Part shown: positions 39,447-48,728 of the stretch, in pieces
Position numbering within the stretch: the first letter of the stretch is position 1
How the letters are laid out: each line of letters begins with the position of its first letter
Origin: Parazoarcus communis
GTDB taxonomy: Bacteria > Pseudomonadota > Gammaproteobacteria > Burkholderiales > Rhodocyclaceae
Reading direction: 5' to 3'
Assembly (NCBI RefSeq): GCF_003111665.1
Contig: NZ_CP022188.1
Span: 2,914,001 to 2,978,000 of the forward strand
DNA length: 64,000 nucleotides
Translations under genes and position numbers: made by a program
Notes under the pieces: model-generated
The model's input: the letters and a program-made list of their open reading frames with translations, nothing else
What the model was told of the DNA's origin: nothing
Database searches by the model: none

Positions 39447-40502
39447 ATGGGTGAGGTAAAGAAAGGCTATGTCCGCCCGCTCGACCTGAAACAGGGCCGG
39501 GTGGATATGGGACATGGTGCGGGTGGCAGAGCGATGGCGCAGTTGATCGACGAGGTGTTTGCGCGCGCCTTCGCCAACGAGTGGCTGGGGCAGGGCAATG
39601 ATGCGGCGGTGCTGCCTGCACCCGCAGCGGGCGAGCGGCTGGTGATGGCCACCGATGCGCACGTGGTGTCACCGCTGTTTTTCCCCGGCGGCGATATCGG
39701 TTGCCTGTCGGTGCACGGCACGATCAACGATGTGGCCGTCATGGGCGCCCGCCCGCTCTACCTTGCGGCGAGCTTCATTCTGGAAGAAGGCTTTGCGCTG
39801 GCCGATCTGGTACGCATCGTCAATTCGATGGCCGCGGCCGCGCGCGAGGCCGGCGTGCCGGTGGTGACCGGAGACACCAAGGTGGTCGAAGCAGGCAAGG
39901 GCGACGGTGTGTTCATTTCCACCACCGCCGTCGGGGCCTTGCCGGCGGGGCGCGACATTGGCGGCGCGAATGCGCGCGCGGGCGATGCGGTGATCGTGTC
40001 CGGCAGCATCGGCGACCATGGCACGGCCATCCTGTCGCAGCGCGAATCGCTCGCCTTCGACACCGAAATCGTGTCCGACACGGCCGCGCTGTACGGCCTG
40101 ATCGCCCACCTGCTCGAGCTTGTGCCCGGCGTCCGGGTTATGCGCGACCCCACCCGCGGCGGGCTGGCGACCACGCTCAACGAGATTGCGGTCCAGTCCG
40201 GGGTCGGGATCAGCCTCGAGGAGGCGGCGATACCGGTTCATCCGCAGGTGGAGGCCGCGTGCGAGTTCCTCGGCCTCGACCCGCTGTATGTGGCCAACGA
40301 GGGCAAGCTGGTGGTGATCTGTGCCGCGGCCGATGCGGACGCAGCCGTTTCCGCCCTGCGCGCGCATCCGCTTGGCACCGAGGCCGCGCGCATCGGCGAG
40401 GTGATCGACGATCCCAACCATTTCGTACAGATCCGCACCGGGTTTGGCGGGCGGCGCATGGTCGACTGGCTGTCGGGCGAGCAATTGCCCCGCATCTGCT
40501 GA
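39447..40502 (+). CDS. hypE: Cyanide-ligand synthase HypE
   Basis: 351 aa, AIR-synthase/PurM-like. ATP-site blocks: DMGHGAGGRAMAQLI, GNDAAVLP, DAHVVSPLFFPGGDIG and MRDPTRGGLATTLNE. It ends PRIC, the C-terminal cysteine that is carbamoylated by HypF and dehydrated to thiocyanate. The gap from hypD is 34 nt. Confidence 0.97.
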   Translation: MGEVKKGYVRPLDLKQGRVDMGHGAGGRAMAQLIDEVFARAFANEWLGQGNDAAVLPAPAAGERLVMATDAHVVSPLFFPGGDIGCLSVHGTINDVAVMGARPLYLAASFILEEGFALADLVRIVNSMAAAAREAGVPVVTGDTKVVEAGKGDGVFISTTAVGALPAGRDIGGANARAGDAVIVSGSIGDHGTAILSQRESLAFDTEIVSDTAALYGLIAHLLELVPGVRVMRDPTRGGLATTLNEIAVQSGVGISLEEAAIPVHPQVEAACEFLGLDPLYVANEGKLVVICAAADADAAVSALRAHPLGTEAARIGEVIDDPNHFVQIRTGFGGRRMVDWLSGEQLPRIC

Positions 40503-40512
40503 GGCCGAACGG

Positions 40513-42243
40513 ATGCGCATCCTGTTTCTGACCCACGCCTTCAACAGCCTGAGCCAGCGTCTCTTTGCCGAACTGAGTGCCGACGGGCATCGGGTGTCGG
40601 TGGAGTTCGACATTGCCAACGCGGTGGCCGAAGAGGCCGTGGCCTTGTTCCGGCCCGATGTGATCGTGTGTCCTTTTCTCAAGCGCGCGGTGCCGGCCTC
40701 GATCTGGCGCGAACACCTCACCCTGATCGTGCATCCGGGCATCGTCGGCGACCGTGGGCCGTCAGCGCTGGACTGGGCCATTCATGACGGGGTGCCCGAA
40801 TGGGGTGTGACGGTGCTGCAGGCCGAAGCTGAAATGGACGCCGGCCCGGTGTGGGCGGCGCGGCGCTTTCCGATGCGGGCCGCGACCAAGGCCAGCCTTT
40901 ACCGCAACGAGGTGACCGATGCCGCGCTCGCAGCCGTGCGCGAGGCGCTGGCGCGCGTCGCCGCGTGGCGTGCGAGACGGTGGCAACCCTGTCCCATCCA
41001 CGACTGGACGGGCGCGAACGGAACCTGGCACCCACCCATGCAGCAGGCGGATCGCAGCATCGACTGGGCCGCTGACGGCACGGCCACGGTGCTTGCGCGG
41101 CTGCGTGCGGCTGACGGCTATCCGGGTGTGGCCGATACGCTTTTCGGAGAGGACTGCCGGCTCTTCGACGCACAGCCCGCTCAGGTGCAGCACGAGGCCG
41201 CGGCAGGCGAGGTCGTGGGGCGGCGGGCCGATGGCGCGGTGTTGCGCGCAACGGTCGATGGCGCAGTGTGGATCGGTCACGTCAGGTGCAGCAATGGCGA
41301 ACACCGATTCAAGCTTCCGGTCGCGGACGCCTTTCCGCAACAGGTCGCGGTTTTGCCCTTGCTTGCCGACCCGGATGCCGATGCGATCGGCTACCGCGAG
41401 TCTGCCGACGGTTGCGTTGGCTTCCTGCGCTTCGACTTCTACAACGGTGCGATGAGTACCGCCCAGTGCGGGCAGTTGCGTGAAGCCATCGAACAGGCCA
41501 ATGCACGGCCGACGCGGGTGCTGGTGCTCGAAGGCGGACGTGATTTCTGGTCCAACGGGATTCATCTCAACACCATCGAGGCGGCACGCTCGGTGGCCGA
41601 CGAGTCGTGGACAAACATCAATGCCATGGACGACGTCTGTCTGGCACTGCTGCAGACGAGCGACAAACTGACCGTTGCGGCGATGCGCGGCAATGCCGGC
41701 GCGGGCGGCTGCTTTCTGGCGCTGGCTGCGGATTTCGTCTGGGCGCGCGAGGGCGTGGTCCTCAATCCTCACTACCGCAACATGGGCAACCTCTACGGCT
41801 CCGAGTACTGGACCTATCTGCTGCCGCGCAGGGTTGGCCCGGAAACTGCGCGCACGATCATGTCCAGCCGCTTGCCGCTGCTGGCCGGACGTGCCGTGGA
41901 GGCGGGGCTGATCGACGCCTGTTTCGGTCGCGATCTGCCCGGTTTCGAGCGTGAGGTGGCTGCACACGCGGATGCGCTTGCGCGCGCTGCGGACTACCCA
42001 GCCCGGCTGGCGGACAAGCAGAGCCGCCGTGCTGCTGACGAAGCCATCAAGCCGCTTGCCGCCTATCGCGACCACGAACTTGAACAGATGCGACGCAACT
42101 TCTTCGGCTTCGATCCGAGTTATCACGTGGCGCGCTACCACTTCGTGCACAAATCGGCGCAGTCGTGGACGCCGAGGCATCTGGCCCTGCACCGCGATCT
42201 GGGGTGGCGGGTGCCGGAAGGCGCAACGGAGGCGGGTGCATGA
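40513..42243 (+). CDS. hoxX: HoxX/HypX, CO-ligand forming enzyme
   Basis: 576 aa. The N-terminal half is a formyl-tetrahydrofolate transferase fold (LIVHPGIVGDRGPSALDWAI, then GWxVT-like VPEWGVTVLQAEAEMDAGPVW). The C-terminal half is an enoyl-CoA hydratase/crotonase fold (LEGGRDFWSNGIHLN, MRGNAGAGGCFLALAADFVWAR, ending with the long HELEQMRRNFFG helix). In R. eutropha HoxX releases the CO ligand from formyl-THF under aerobic conditions, via formyl-CoA. Its presence fits an enzyme made in air. Confidence 0.96.
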   Translation: MRILFLTHAFNSLSQRLFAELSADGHRVSVEFDIANAVAEEAVALFRPDVIVCPFLKRAVPASIWREHLTLIVHPGIVGDRGPSALDWAIHDGVPEWGVTVLQAEAEMDAGPVWAARRFPMRAATKASLYRNEVTDAALAAVREALARVAAWRARRWQPCPIHDWTGANGTWHPPMQQADRSIDWAADGTATVLARLRAADGYPGVADTLFGEDCRLFDAQPAQVQHEAAAGEVVGRRADGAVLRATVDGAVWIGHVRCSNGEHRFKLPVADAFPQQVAVLPLLADPDADAIGYRESADGCVGFLRFDFYNGAMSTAQCGQLREAIEQANARPTRVLVLEGGRDFWSNGIHLNTIEAARSVADESWTNINAMDDVCLALLQTSDKLTVAAMRGNAGAGGCFLALAADFVWAREGVVLNPHYRNMGNLYGSEYWTYLLPRRVGPETARTIMSSRLPLLAGRAVEAGLIDACFGRDLPGFEREVAAHADALARAADYPARLADKQSRRAADEAIKPLAAYRDHELEQMRRNFFGFDPSYHVARYHFVHKSAQSWTPRHLALHRDLGWRVPEGATEAGA

Positions 42244-43685
42244 CGAGCGAATTGCCAGGCGTGCTGGTGGTGGATGACGAACTGCGCTCGCAGGAAGCCC
42301 TGCATCGCACGCTGGAAGAGGATTTCAACGTCTTCACCGCCTCGTCTGCGGCCGAAGCGGCTGAGGTCATGGCGCGCGAGTGGATACAGATCGTGCTGTG
42401 CGATCAGCGCATGCCCGGGGTGTCCGGCGTGCAGTTTCTACGCGAGGTACGCGACAAGTGGCCGGACGCGGTGCGCATCATCATCTCGGGCTACACCGAG
42501 TCCGAGGACATCATCGCCGGCATCAACGAGGCTGGCATCTACCAGTACCTGCTCAAACCCTGGCAGCCGGAACAGCTGCTCCTTACCCTGCGTGGCGCAG
42601 CGGAGATCTACCGGCTGCAGACCGAGAACCAGCGCCTGTCGCTCGACCTGAAGGTGACGGGGCCGGTGATGCGTCAGCGGGTGGCGAGCAAGCGCCAGGT
42701 GATCGAACGCAAGTTTGCGCTGGACACCTTGCTGCGTGCGCCGGATTCGCCAATGAATGCGGTGTGCGATCTGCTGTGCAAGGTGGCGCGGCTCGATGTG
42801 CCGGTGCTGCTCACCGGCGAGTCGGGTACCGGCAAGGAGCTGCTCGCGCGCGCGCTGCATCTGGCCAGCCCGCGCCGTTCCGAGCCCTTCGTCACCGAGA
42901 ACTGCGGTGCGGTGCCGGACCAGCTGCTCGAATCCGAACTGTTCGGCTACAAGCGTGGTGCGTTTACCGGCGCCTACGAGGATCGGGTCGGGCTGTTCAA
43001 GCAGGCCGATGGGGGCAGCATCTTTCTCGATGAGATCGGCGAAACCACGCCGGCTTTCCAGGTCAAGCTGTTGCGGGTGCTGCAGGAAGGGGAGGTGCGA
43101 CCGATTGGCGCGCCCCGCCCGCTACCGGTCGATCTGCGCGTGGTGGCGGCAACCAACCGCGACCTCGAGGCCGACGTGCGCGGCGGTCGTTTCCGCGAGG
43201 ACCTCTACTACCGTATCGCCGCGATCACCATTCAGGTGCCGCCGCTGCGCGAGCGGCCGATGGATATCGGCCTCATCGCCCAGACCTTCGTCGACGAAAC
43301 CCTGTCCGCGGCGGGGCTGGCGCCACAGCGGCTTGGGCACGATGTGCTTTCCTGTCTGACTGCGTACCGCTGGCCTGGCAACGTGCGCGAACTGCGCAAC
43401 GAGGTACTGCGCATGGTCGCACTGGCGGACGACGGCGACTTGCGTGCGGCCGATCTCAGCCCGCGCGTGCTGCGTGCTGCCGCGGTGGAGCAGGAGCCGG
43501 CACTCGAGCTGTTGTCGGGGCTCGACGGTGATCTCAAGACCCGGCTCGACGCGCTCGAGGCCCGCATCGTCAGGGAGAGCCTCGTGCGTCATCGCTGGAA
43601 CAAGACCCATGCTGCGCGCGAGCTCGGCCTGTCGCGCGTGGGGCTGCGCAACAAGCTCACCCGCTACGGGCTCGACAAGGACTGA
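42240..43685 (+). CDS. hoxA: NtrC-family response regulator HoxA
   Basis: 481 aa. Receiver domain with acidic pair D12-D13, phospho-acceptor Asp55 (VLCDQRMPG) and Lys in LLKPWQP. AAA+ domain: GESGTGKE (Walker A), GAFTGA (sigma54 contact), [11 protein letters not shown] (Walker B), [10 protein letters not shown] and the arginine finger region. C-terminal Fis-type [23 protein letters not shown]. It activates the sigma54 hydrogenase promoters in response to H2 through HoxBC/HoxJ; in R. eutropha the unphosphorylated form is active. The start overlaps the hoxX stop by 4 bp. Confidence 0.97.
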   Translation: MTSELPGVLVVDDELRSQEALHRTLEEDFNVFTASSAAEAAEVMAREWIQIVLCDQRMPGVSGVQFLREVRDKWPDAVRIIISGYTESEDIIAGINEAGIYQYLLKPWQPEQLLLTLRGAAEIYRLQTENQRLSLDLKVTGPVMRQRVASKRQVIERKFALDTLLRAPDSPMNAVCDLLCKVARLDVPVLLTGESGTGKELLARALHLASPRRSEPFVTENCGAVPDQLLESELFGYKRGAFTGAYEDRVGLFKQADGGSIFLDEIGETTPAFQVKLLRVLQEGEVRPIGAPRPLPVDLRVVAATNRDLEADVRGGRFREDLYYRIAAITIQVPPLRERPMDIGLIAQTFVDETLSAAGLAPQRLGHDVLSCLTAYRWPGNVRELRNEVLRMVALADDGDLRAADLSPRVLRAAAVEQEPALELLSGLDGDLKTRLDALEARIVRESLVRHRWNKTHAARELGLSRVGLRNKLTRYGLDKD

Positions 43686-43706
43686 TCCTGTGCTTCAATA
43701 CCGCTC

Positions 43707-44702
43707 ATGAACGTGCTCTGGCTTCAATCCGGCGGCTGTGGTGGCTGCACCATGTCCCTGTTGTGCGCCGAGTCGCCCGACGTGCTTGCGACGCTCGAGG
43801 GCGGTGGCGTGTCACTGTTGTGGCACCCGAGCCTGTCCGAGGCCAGCGGCCGCGAGGCGGTGGCCATCCTCGAATCCTGTATCGCCGGGACGACCCCGCT
43901 CGACGTCCTCTGCGTGGAGGGCGCGCTGCTGCGCGGACCGCATGGCAGTGGCCGTTTTCATGTGCTGGCGGGTACCGGGCAGGCGATGATCGACTGGGTC
44001 CGCGCCCTGGCGGCGCGCGCACGTCATACCGTGGCGGTGGGCACCTGCGCTGCGTTTGGCGGGGTGACCGCAGCCGCATACAACCCGACCGATGCCTGCG
44101 GCCTGCAGTACGATGGCAACGCGGCAGGCGGCCTGCTCGGTGCCGGCTATCGCAGCGCAAGCGGCTTGCCGGTGATCAATGTCGCGGGCTGCCCGACGCA
44201 TCCGGGCTGGGTGCTGGAAACCCTGCTGGCGCTTGCGCTCGACGGCATCGCCGCGGCCGACCTTGATGCGCTCGGGCGTCCGCGCTTCTATGCAGACCAG
44301 CTGGTGCACCACGGCTGTTCGCGCAACGAGTTCTACGAGTTCAAGGCCAGCGCGGAGAAGGCGTCCGATCTCGGCTGCATGATGGAGCACATGGGCTGCA
44401 AGGGTACGCAGGCGCACGCCGACTGCAATGTGCGCCCATGGAACGGAGCAGGTTCATGTACCAGCGGGGGCTACCCCTGCATCAGCTGTACCGAACCCGG
44501 TTTCGAGGAGCCCGGCCATCCCTTCTTTGAAACGCCCAAGGTGGGCGGCATTCCCATCGGCTTGCCGACCGACATGCCAAAGGCCTGGTTTGTCGCACTC
44601 GCGGCGCTGTCCAAGTCGGCCACGCCGAAGCGGGTGCGAACCAATGCGACGGCAGATCACCCGGTGGTGACGCCGGTCATCCGCAAGACCGGGCTCAAGT
44701 AA
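43707..44702 (+). CDS. hoxB: H2-sensor hydrogenase small subunit
   Basis: 331 aa with no Tat signal, so cytoplasmic. The N-terminus MNVLWLQSGGCGGCTMSLL gives the proximal-cluster cysteines, without the extra Cys pattern of HoxK (CGGC rather than CTCC). Other ligands: VGTCAAFGG, VAGCPTHPG, GCSRNEFYEF, DLGCMMEHMGCKG and CISCTEPGF. With HoxC it forms the regulatory hydrogenase. It follows hoxA by 21 nt. Confidence 0.96.
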   Translation: MNVLWLQSGGCGGCTMSLLCAESPDVLATLEGGGVSLLWHPSLSEASGREAVAILESCIAGTTPLDVLCVEGALLRGPHGSGRFHVLAGTGQAMIDWVRALAARARHTVAVGTCAAFGGVTAAAYNPTDACGLQYDGNAAGGLLGAGYRSASGLPVINVAGCPTHPGWVLETLLALALDGIAAADLDALGRPRFYADQLVHHGCSRNEFYEFKASAEKASDLGCMMEHMGCKGTQAHADCNVRPWNGAGSCTSGGYPCISCTEPGFEEPGHPFFETPKVGGIPIGLPTDMPKAWFVALAALSKSATPKRVRTNATADHPVVTPVIRKTGLK

Positions 44703-44713
44703 CAGGGTGTGAA

Positions 44714-44812
44714 ATGACCTTGAAGGTGGCAAGTGTGATCGTCCGGATGATGGATTGCGGTGTCGCTCGACGCAGCGTGGCGGTGCGCCGGCCTGTGCAG
44801 GTACGCCCATGA
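44714..44812 (+). CDS. Short ORF (32 aa) between hoxB and hoxC
   Basis: Begins MTLKVASVIVRMMDCGVARR and is otherwise basic (RRSVAVRRPVQVRP); the TGA stop overlaps the hoxC ATG as ATGA. Only a weak ribosome site (AGGGTG) precedes it. It fills the 106-nt gap, unusually long for this locus. It could be a coupling leader or chance; no family known to me. Confidence 0.3.
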   Translation: MTLKVASVIVRMMDCGVARRSVAVRRPVQVRP

Positions 44813-46269
44813 GCCGTCGTGTGCTGGGCCCGTTCAACCGCGTCGAGGGCGACCTCGAGCTGAGCCTCGATACCGATGATGGCGTGGTTTCGGCGGCGCG
44901 AGTCAATTCGCCGCTGTATCGTGGTTTCGAGCAGATTCTCGAAGGCAAGGTGCCGGCTGATGCATTGGTCATCGTGCCGCGCATCTGCGGTATCTGCTCC
45001 GTATCCCAGTCGGTGGCGGCTGCGACGGCCCTCGCCGATGCGATGGGCGTGACGCCTCCGCCCAATGGCGCGCGTGCGACCAACCTGATGCTTGCTACCG
45101 AGAACCTCGCCGATCACCTGACCCATTTCTATCTGTTCTTCATGCCGGATTTCGCGCGCGACGCGTATGCCGGTGCGCCGTGGTTCGCGTCGGCCGAAGC
45201 GCGCTTCAAGGCGATCCGGGGGGCGGCCGCGGCCGACGTCCTGCCCGCACGGGCGCAGTTCATGCACCTGCTCGGCACGCTGGCCGGCAAGTGGCCGCAC
45301 ACGCTGAGCGTGCAGCCTGGCGGGTCGGCGCGCGCTGTCAGCGCGACCGAGCGCGTGAGGATGGTGTCCCTGATCCGGCATTTTCGCGCCTGGCTGGAGC
45401 GTCATCTGTTTGGCGATGCACTGGAGGCCATCAGCGGTATCGGCTCCGAGGCGGCCCTGTGGGAGTGGTTCGATGCGAAGGGGCCGGAGCGTGGGGATTT
45501 CGCCCGTTTCCTGGGGATTGCCCGCAACCTCCGGCTCGATCGCCTGGGGCGCTGTGAGGGGGGCGAACGCTACCTGAGCCATGGCAATTACGTGTTCGAA
45601 GGCGAGCGCCTCTTCGCCCGCGGAGTGTGGGATGGGGTGTCGGCCAGCCTGCTCGACTTCGCCCATGAAGATGTGACCGAGGACGTCTCCCATGCATGGA
45701 TGGCGGGGGAGGGGGCCTGCCATCCGCTTTCCGGTTTCACCCAGCCCGATATCGCGCGCGAGTCCGGCTACAGCTGGTGCAAGGCGCCGCGCTGGCGGGG
45801 CGAGGTGGTGCAGTGCGGCGCCTTGTCGCGGCAGGTGGTGGATGCCCATCCGCTGGCGCGCGATCTCGTGGCTGCGGGCGGCGGAAACGTGTTCAGCCGG
45901 GTGGTCGGGCGCTTGCTCGAAATTGCGCGGGTGGTGCCCGAGATGGAGCGTTGGGCGCTTGCGATCGAGCCTGGCGAACGTTTCTGCACCGAAGCCGGCG
46001 TGCCCGATTCGGCGCAGGGCGTGGGCCTGATCGAAGCCGCGCGCGGTGCGCTCGGACACTGGGTCGTGATCCGCAAGGGGCGGATTCAGCGCTACCAGAT
46101 CATCGCGCCCACGACCTGGAACTTTTCTCCGCGCGACGAGCGCGGTACGCCCGGCGCGCTCGAACAGGCTCTGGTGGGCACGCCCGCGTGCGAGTCGGAT
46201 GAAATGCCGCTTGCGGTGCAGCATGTCGTGCGCTCCTTCGACCCCTGCATGGTATGCACGGTGCACTGA
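44809..46269 (+). CDS. hoxC: H2-sensor hydrogenase large subunit
   Basis: 486 aa. L1 motif RICGICSVSQ (Cys60, Cys63) and L2 motif DPCMVCTVH, with the stop directly after the His. No C-terminal peptide exists, so no protease is needed, as in all H2 sensors. The bulky gas-channel residues Ile62 and Phe110 are present, the pair that narrows the channel and makes R. eutropha RH insensitive to O2. Confidence 0.97.
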   Translation: MSRRVLGPFNRVEGDLELSLDTDDGVVSAARVNSPLYRGFEQILEGKVPADALVIVPRICGICSVSQSVAAATALADAMGVTPPPNGARATNLMLATENLADHLTHFYLFFMPDFARDAYAGAPWFASAEARFKAIRGAAAADVLPARAQFMHLLGTLAGKWPHTLSVQPGGSARAVSATERVRMVSLIRHFRAWLERHLFGDALEAISGIGSEAALWEWFDAKGPERGDFARFLGIARNLRLDRLGRCEGGERYLSHGNYVFEGERLFARGVWDGVSASLLDFAHEDVTEDVSHAWMAGEGACHPLSGFTQPDIARESGYSWCKAPRWRGEVVQCGALSRQVVDAHPLARDLVAAGGGNVFSRVVGRLLEIARVVPEMERWALAIEPGERFCTEAGVPDSAQGVGLIEAARGALGHWVVIRKGRIQRYQIIAPTTWNFSPRDERGTPGALEQALVGTPACESDEMPLAVQHVVRSFDPCMVCTVH

Positions 46270-46279
46270 GGAGGACTGC

Positions 46280-47644
46280 GTGAAAAATACCCCTGAGTCT
46301 TCCCTCGACGTCGGCCATACCGGACATCCTGGCGAACTCGTCGGTGTGGGCGAGGACGTGTGGATGGATGTGATCCACAAGATGGATGAGGTCTATTCCG
46401 ATCTGCTGCAGTACGAGGTCGCACTCGAGGAAAAGAACGCCAAGCTTGAGGAGTCGCAGCAGTTCATCCTCAGCGTGCTGACTGCGATGTCCGACATTCT
46501 GGTGATCTGTGGGCGCGACGGCACCATCGAGGATGTGAACCCGGCGCTCGAGGTGATTACCGGGCGCAAGGCCGCAGATTTGCGCGGCACCTCGGTTTTC
46601 GACCTGTTTGCCGATGGCGACGCGCGCGTGCTGGCGCGTGCCCGGCTCAATGTGACCGGAGGCGATCAGGAAGTGCACGATTGCGAACTCCCGTTGCGCG
46701 CGCACGACGGCGCGTCGGTGCCGGTCTCCTTCAACTGTACGCCGCGTTTCAATGCGGTGGGCAAGTCCCTAGGCATGGTCGTGACCGGGCGCCCGGTCGG
46801 CGAACTGCGCAAGGCCTATCAGGCGCTCACTCAGGCGCACGACGACCTGAAGCGTACCCAGCAGCAACTGCTGCATTCGGAAAAGATGGCTTCTCTTGGG
46901 CGCCTGGTGGCCGGCGTTGCGCATGAGTTGAACAACCCGATCAGCTTCATCATCGGCAATGTGCACGCGCTGCGCCGCTATGCCGAGCGTCTCGGGCAGT
47001 ACCTTGCCGCCGTGCATGAGGGGGTGCCGGCCGAGGAGATCGAACAGCTGCGCAAACGCCTGCGTATCGACCGCATCCTGGTCGATCTCGATCCACTGAT
47101 CGAGGGCACGATCGAGGGCGCCGAGCGTACGCGTGAGATCGTCGATGGATTGAAGCGCTTCTCTGCGGTCGATCGTGACGAGCAGCAACGCTTCGATCTT
47201 GCCGAGGTCATCGAGCGTGCGGTGCGCTGGGTGTGTCAGGCAGAGCGCAAGAGCTTCAAGGTTGCGACGGAGTTTTCAGGTCCGCTACCGGTGATCGGAT
47301 CGGCAGGGCAGATGCAGCAGGTGGCGATGAACCTGGTTCAGAACGCAGCTGATGCCACCCGTCTGACCGAGTTGCCGACGCTGCGGATTTCCTCGGAGCA
47401 GGTTTCAACGGCTCAGGGGGCACGCATCCTCTTGCGCTTCGAAGACAACGGCCCCGGCATCACTCCTGTGCATCTGGCACACGTGTTCGATCCCTTCTTC
47501 ACCACCAAGCCGGTGGGGCAGGGTACCGGGCTTGGCTTGTCCATCAGCTACGGCATTGTCGAGCGGCATGGCGGGTCGTTGCGGGCCGAAAACCTGTCTG
47601 CGGGCGGTGCGGCATTCACGCTCGAACTGCCGCTTGCGCGCTGA
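46280..47644 (+). CDS. hoxJ: H2-responsive histidine kinase HoxJ
   Basis: 454 aa with a GTG start after GAGGAGGACTGC. An N-terminal coiled segment (VYSDLLQYEVALEEKNAKLEESQ), a PAS domain (about 66-170), a dimerisation/phospho-acceptor helix with His215 in VAGVAHELNNP, and an ATPase domain with N box NLVQNAADA, DNGPG (389-393) and GTGLGLS (415-421). No membrane segment: it binds the soluble HoxBC sensor. All kinase boxes look intact. Confidence 0.95.
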   Translation: MKNTPESSLDVGHTGHPGELVGVGEDVWMDVIHKMDEVYSDLLQYEVALEEKNAKLEESQQFILSVLTAMSDILVICGRDGTIEDVNPALEVITGRKAADLRGTSVFDLFADGDARVLARARLNVTGGDQEVHDCELPLRAHDGASVPVSFNCTPRFNAVGKSLGMVVTGRPVGELRKAYQALTQAHDDLKRTQQQLLHSEKMASLGRLVAGVAHELNNPISFIIGNVHALRRYAERLGQYLAAVHEGVPAEEIEQLRKRLRIDRILVDLDPLIEGTIEGAERTREIVDGLKRFSAVDRDEQQRFDLAEVIERAVRWVCQAERKSFKVATEFSGPLPVIGSAGQMQQVAMNLVQNAADATRLTELPTLRISSEQVSTAQGARILLRFEDNGPGITPVHLAHVFDPFFTTKPVGQGTGLGLSISYGIVERHGGSLRAENLSAGGAAFTLELPLAR

Positions 47645-47660
47645 CGCCTCCGCGACGCGC

Positions 47661-47778
47661 AGTGGAAAGTCTGTAACCGGCTTGGGCTGCGCACCGCCAG
47701 CAGCGCATCCGGTGTGGCGAAAAAGGGGCTCCGGATTGCCAGCAGGCAGTGGGGGCGCTTGCTGGCACGCATCTTGTA
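47661..47778 (+). promoter_or_regulatory. sigma54-type promoter region of hupE
   Basis: TGGCACG-CATC-TTGTA at 47763-47778: perfect -24 box, one mismatch (T for C) in the -12 GC, the same deviation as at hoxK. AGTGGAAA at 47661-47668 lies 103 bp before the -24 GG, as also found at hoxK (95 bp) and hoxM (127 bp). No IHF consensus is seen here. The predicted start is near 47789. Confidence 0.6.
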
Positions 47779-47827
47779 TCAATCGATGACAGTTTGCTCG
47801 ACAACGCCAAAAAATGAGGAGAATTCC

Positions 47828-48403
47828 ATGCTTCGCTCTCGTGTTCTGATTGCTGCCGTACTCAGCCTTTGTGCCGGATCGGTGTTCGCACATCCGGGGC
47901 ATGCGGATGCGGGATTCGCGTCGGGCCTGATGCACCCGGTGAGCGGCCTCGACCACCTGCTCGCAATGCTTGCCGTGGGGCTTTACGCCGCGGGTCAGCG
48001 CGGTGCGGCGCGCTGGGGGCTGCCCCTGGGCTTCGTGCTGGCGATGCTCGGTGGATCGCTGCTGGGGATGGCGGGCGTCGCCCTGCCGGCGGTCGAGGGC
48101 GTGGTCGCAGCGTCGGTGATCGTGCTTGGTCTGCTGCTGATCTCGCTGACAAACCTGTCGCTGGCCTTCACGCTTCCGCTGATCACGATTTTTGCAGTGT
48201 TCCACGGCCATGCCCATTACGCAGAGATGGGCGACGCGGGTTTCATGCGCTACGCGGGCGGATTCGTGTTGGCTACGGGTGCGCTGCACCTGGCCGGATT
48301 CCTGAGTGCGCGCTGGCTTCCCGAATCGCGCACGGGGCTGGCCCTGAAGCGGAGCATCGGCGTCGTCGTGAGCGGTGCCGGCGTGCTGATGCTCGGAAGC
48401 TGA
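47828..48403 (+). CDS. hupE: HupE/UreJ family nickel permease
   Basis: 191 aa. Signal peptide to A-H-A, then HPGHADAGFASGLMHPVSG and LDHLLAMLAVGLYAA, the metal motif of HupE/UreJ nickel transporters, and six membrane helices with a second His-rich point FHGHAHYAEMG. It ends the hydrogenase locus, 183 nt after hoxJ and behind its own sigma54-type promoter. It probably supplies Ni2+ in place of the HoxN permease of R. eutropha. Confidence 0.94.
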   Translation: MLRSRVLIAAVLSLCAGSVFAHPGHADAGFASGLMHPVSGLDHLLAMLAVGLYAAGQRGAARWGLPLGFVLAMLGGSLLGMAGVALPAVEGVVAASVIVLGLLLISLTNLSLAFTLPLITIFAVFHGHAHYAEMGDAGFMRYAGGFVLATGALHLAGFLSARWLPESRTGLALKRSIGVVVSGAGVLMLGS

Positions 48404-48469
48404 TGGGACGTGAAGGGCGCGCCAGACCGCCGAAGAAATGGTTCTTGCGGGGCTGGCGTGCGATAATCG

Positions 48470-48640
48470 CATCGCTTTTCATTTCGAGCAGTGGCCTTTC
48501 CGATCGGCGGCCTGATGATCCGTGTGGTGTGGCGAAGAGCGGCGTGTCCGACTCTCCTGCAGCAGGCAGTCTCAGGGTAGCGGGTTCCGGATCCGGAGCC
48601 CGGCTCAAACGAATTCAAACCGGCGCTGGCCGGTTTTTGT
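48470..48640 (+). ncRNA. Candidate small RNA or structured 3' region between hupE and surE
   Basis: The 325-bp gap contains no supported ORF. A GATAAT (48462-48467) could serve as a -10; downstream are hairpins (GACT-CT-CCTG-CAG-CAGG-C-AGTC, and CGGGTTCCG/CGGAGCCCG with loop GATC) and the stretch ends in a terminator at 48617-48638. It may instead be the 3' untranslated region of hupE. No known RNA family recognised. Confidence 0.3.
48617..48638 (+). terminator. Rho-independent terminator between hupE and surE
   Basis: Perfect eight-pair stem AAACCGGC / GCCGGTTT with loop GCTG, then TT and a G-interrupted T run. It ends the hydrogenase locus or the candidate small RNA. Confidence 0.75.
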
Positions 48641-48728
48641 TCTGGCGCGTCCGGAAGGCATGCCTGCTGCTGTGCTAACATCGGCCGACCTTGTCGATCG
48701 ACGGGGTCTCATTCCGAACGGATTCAAG

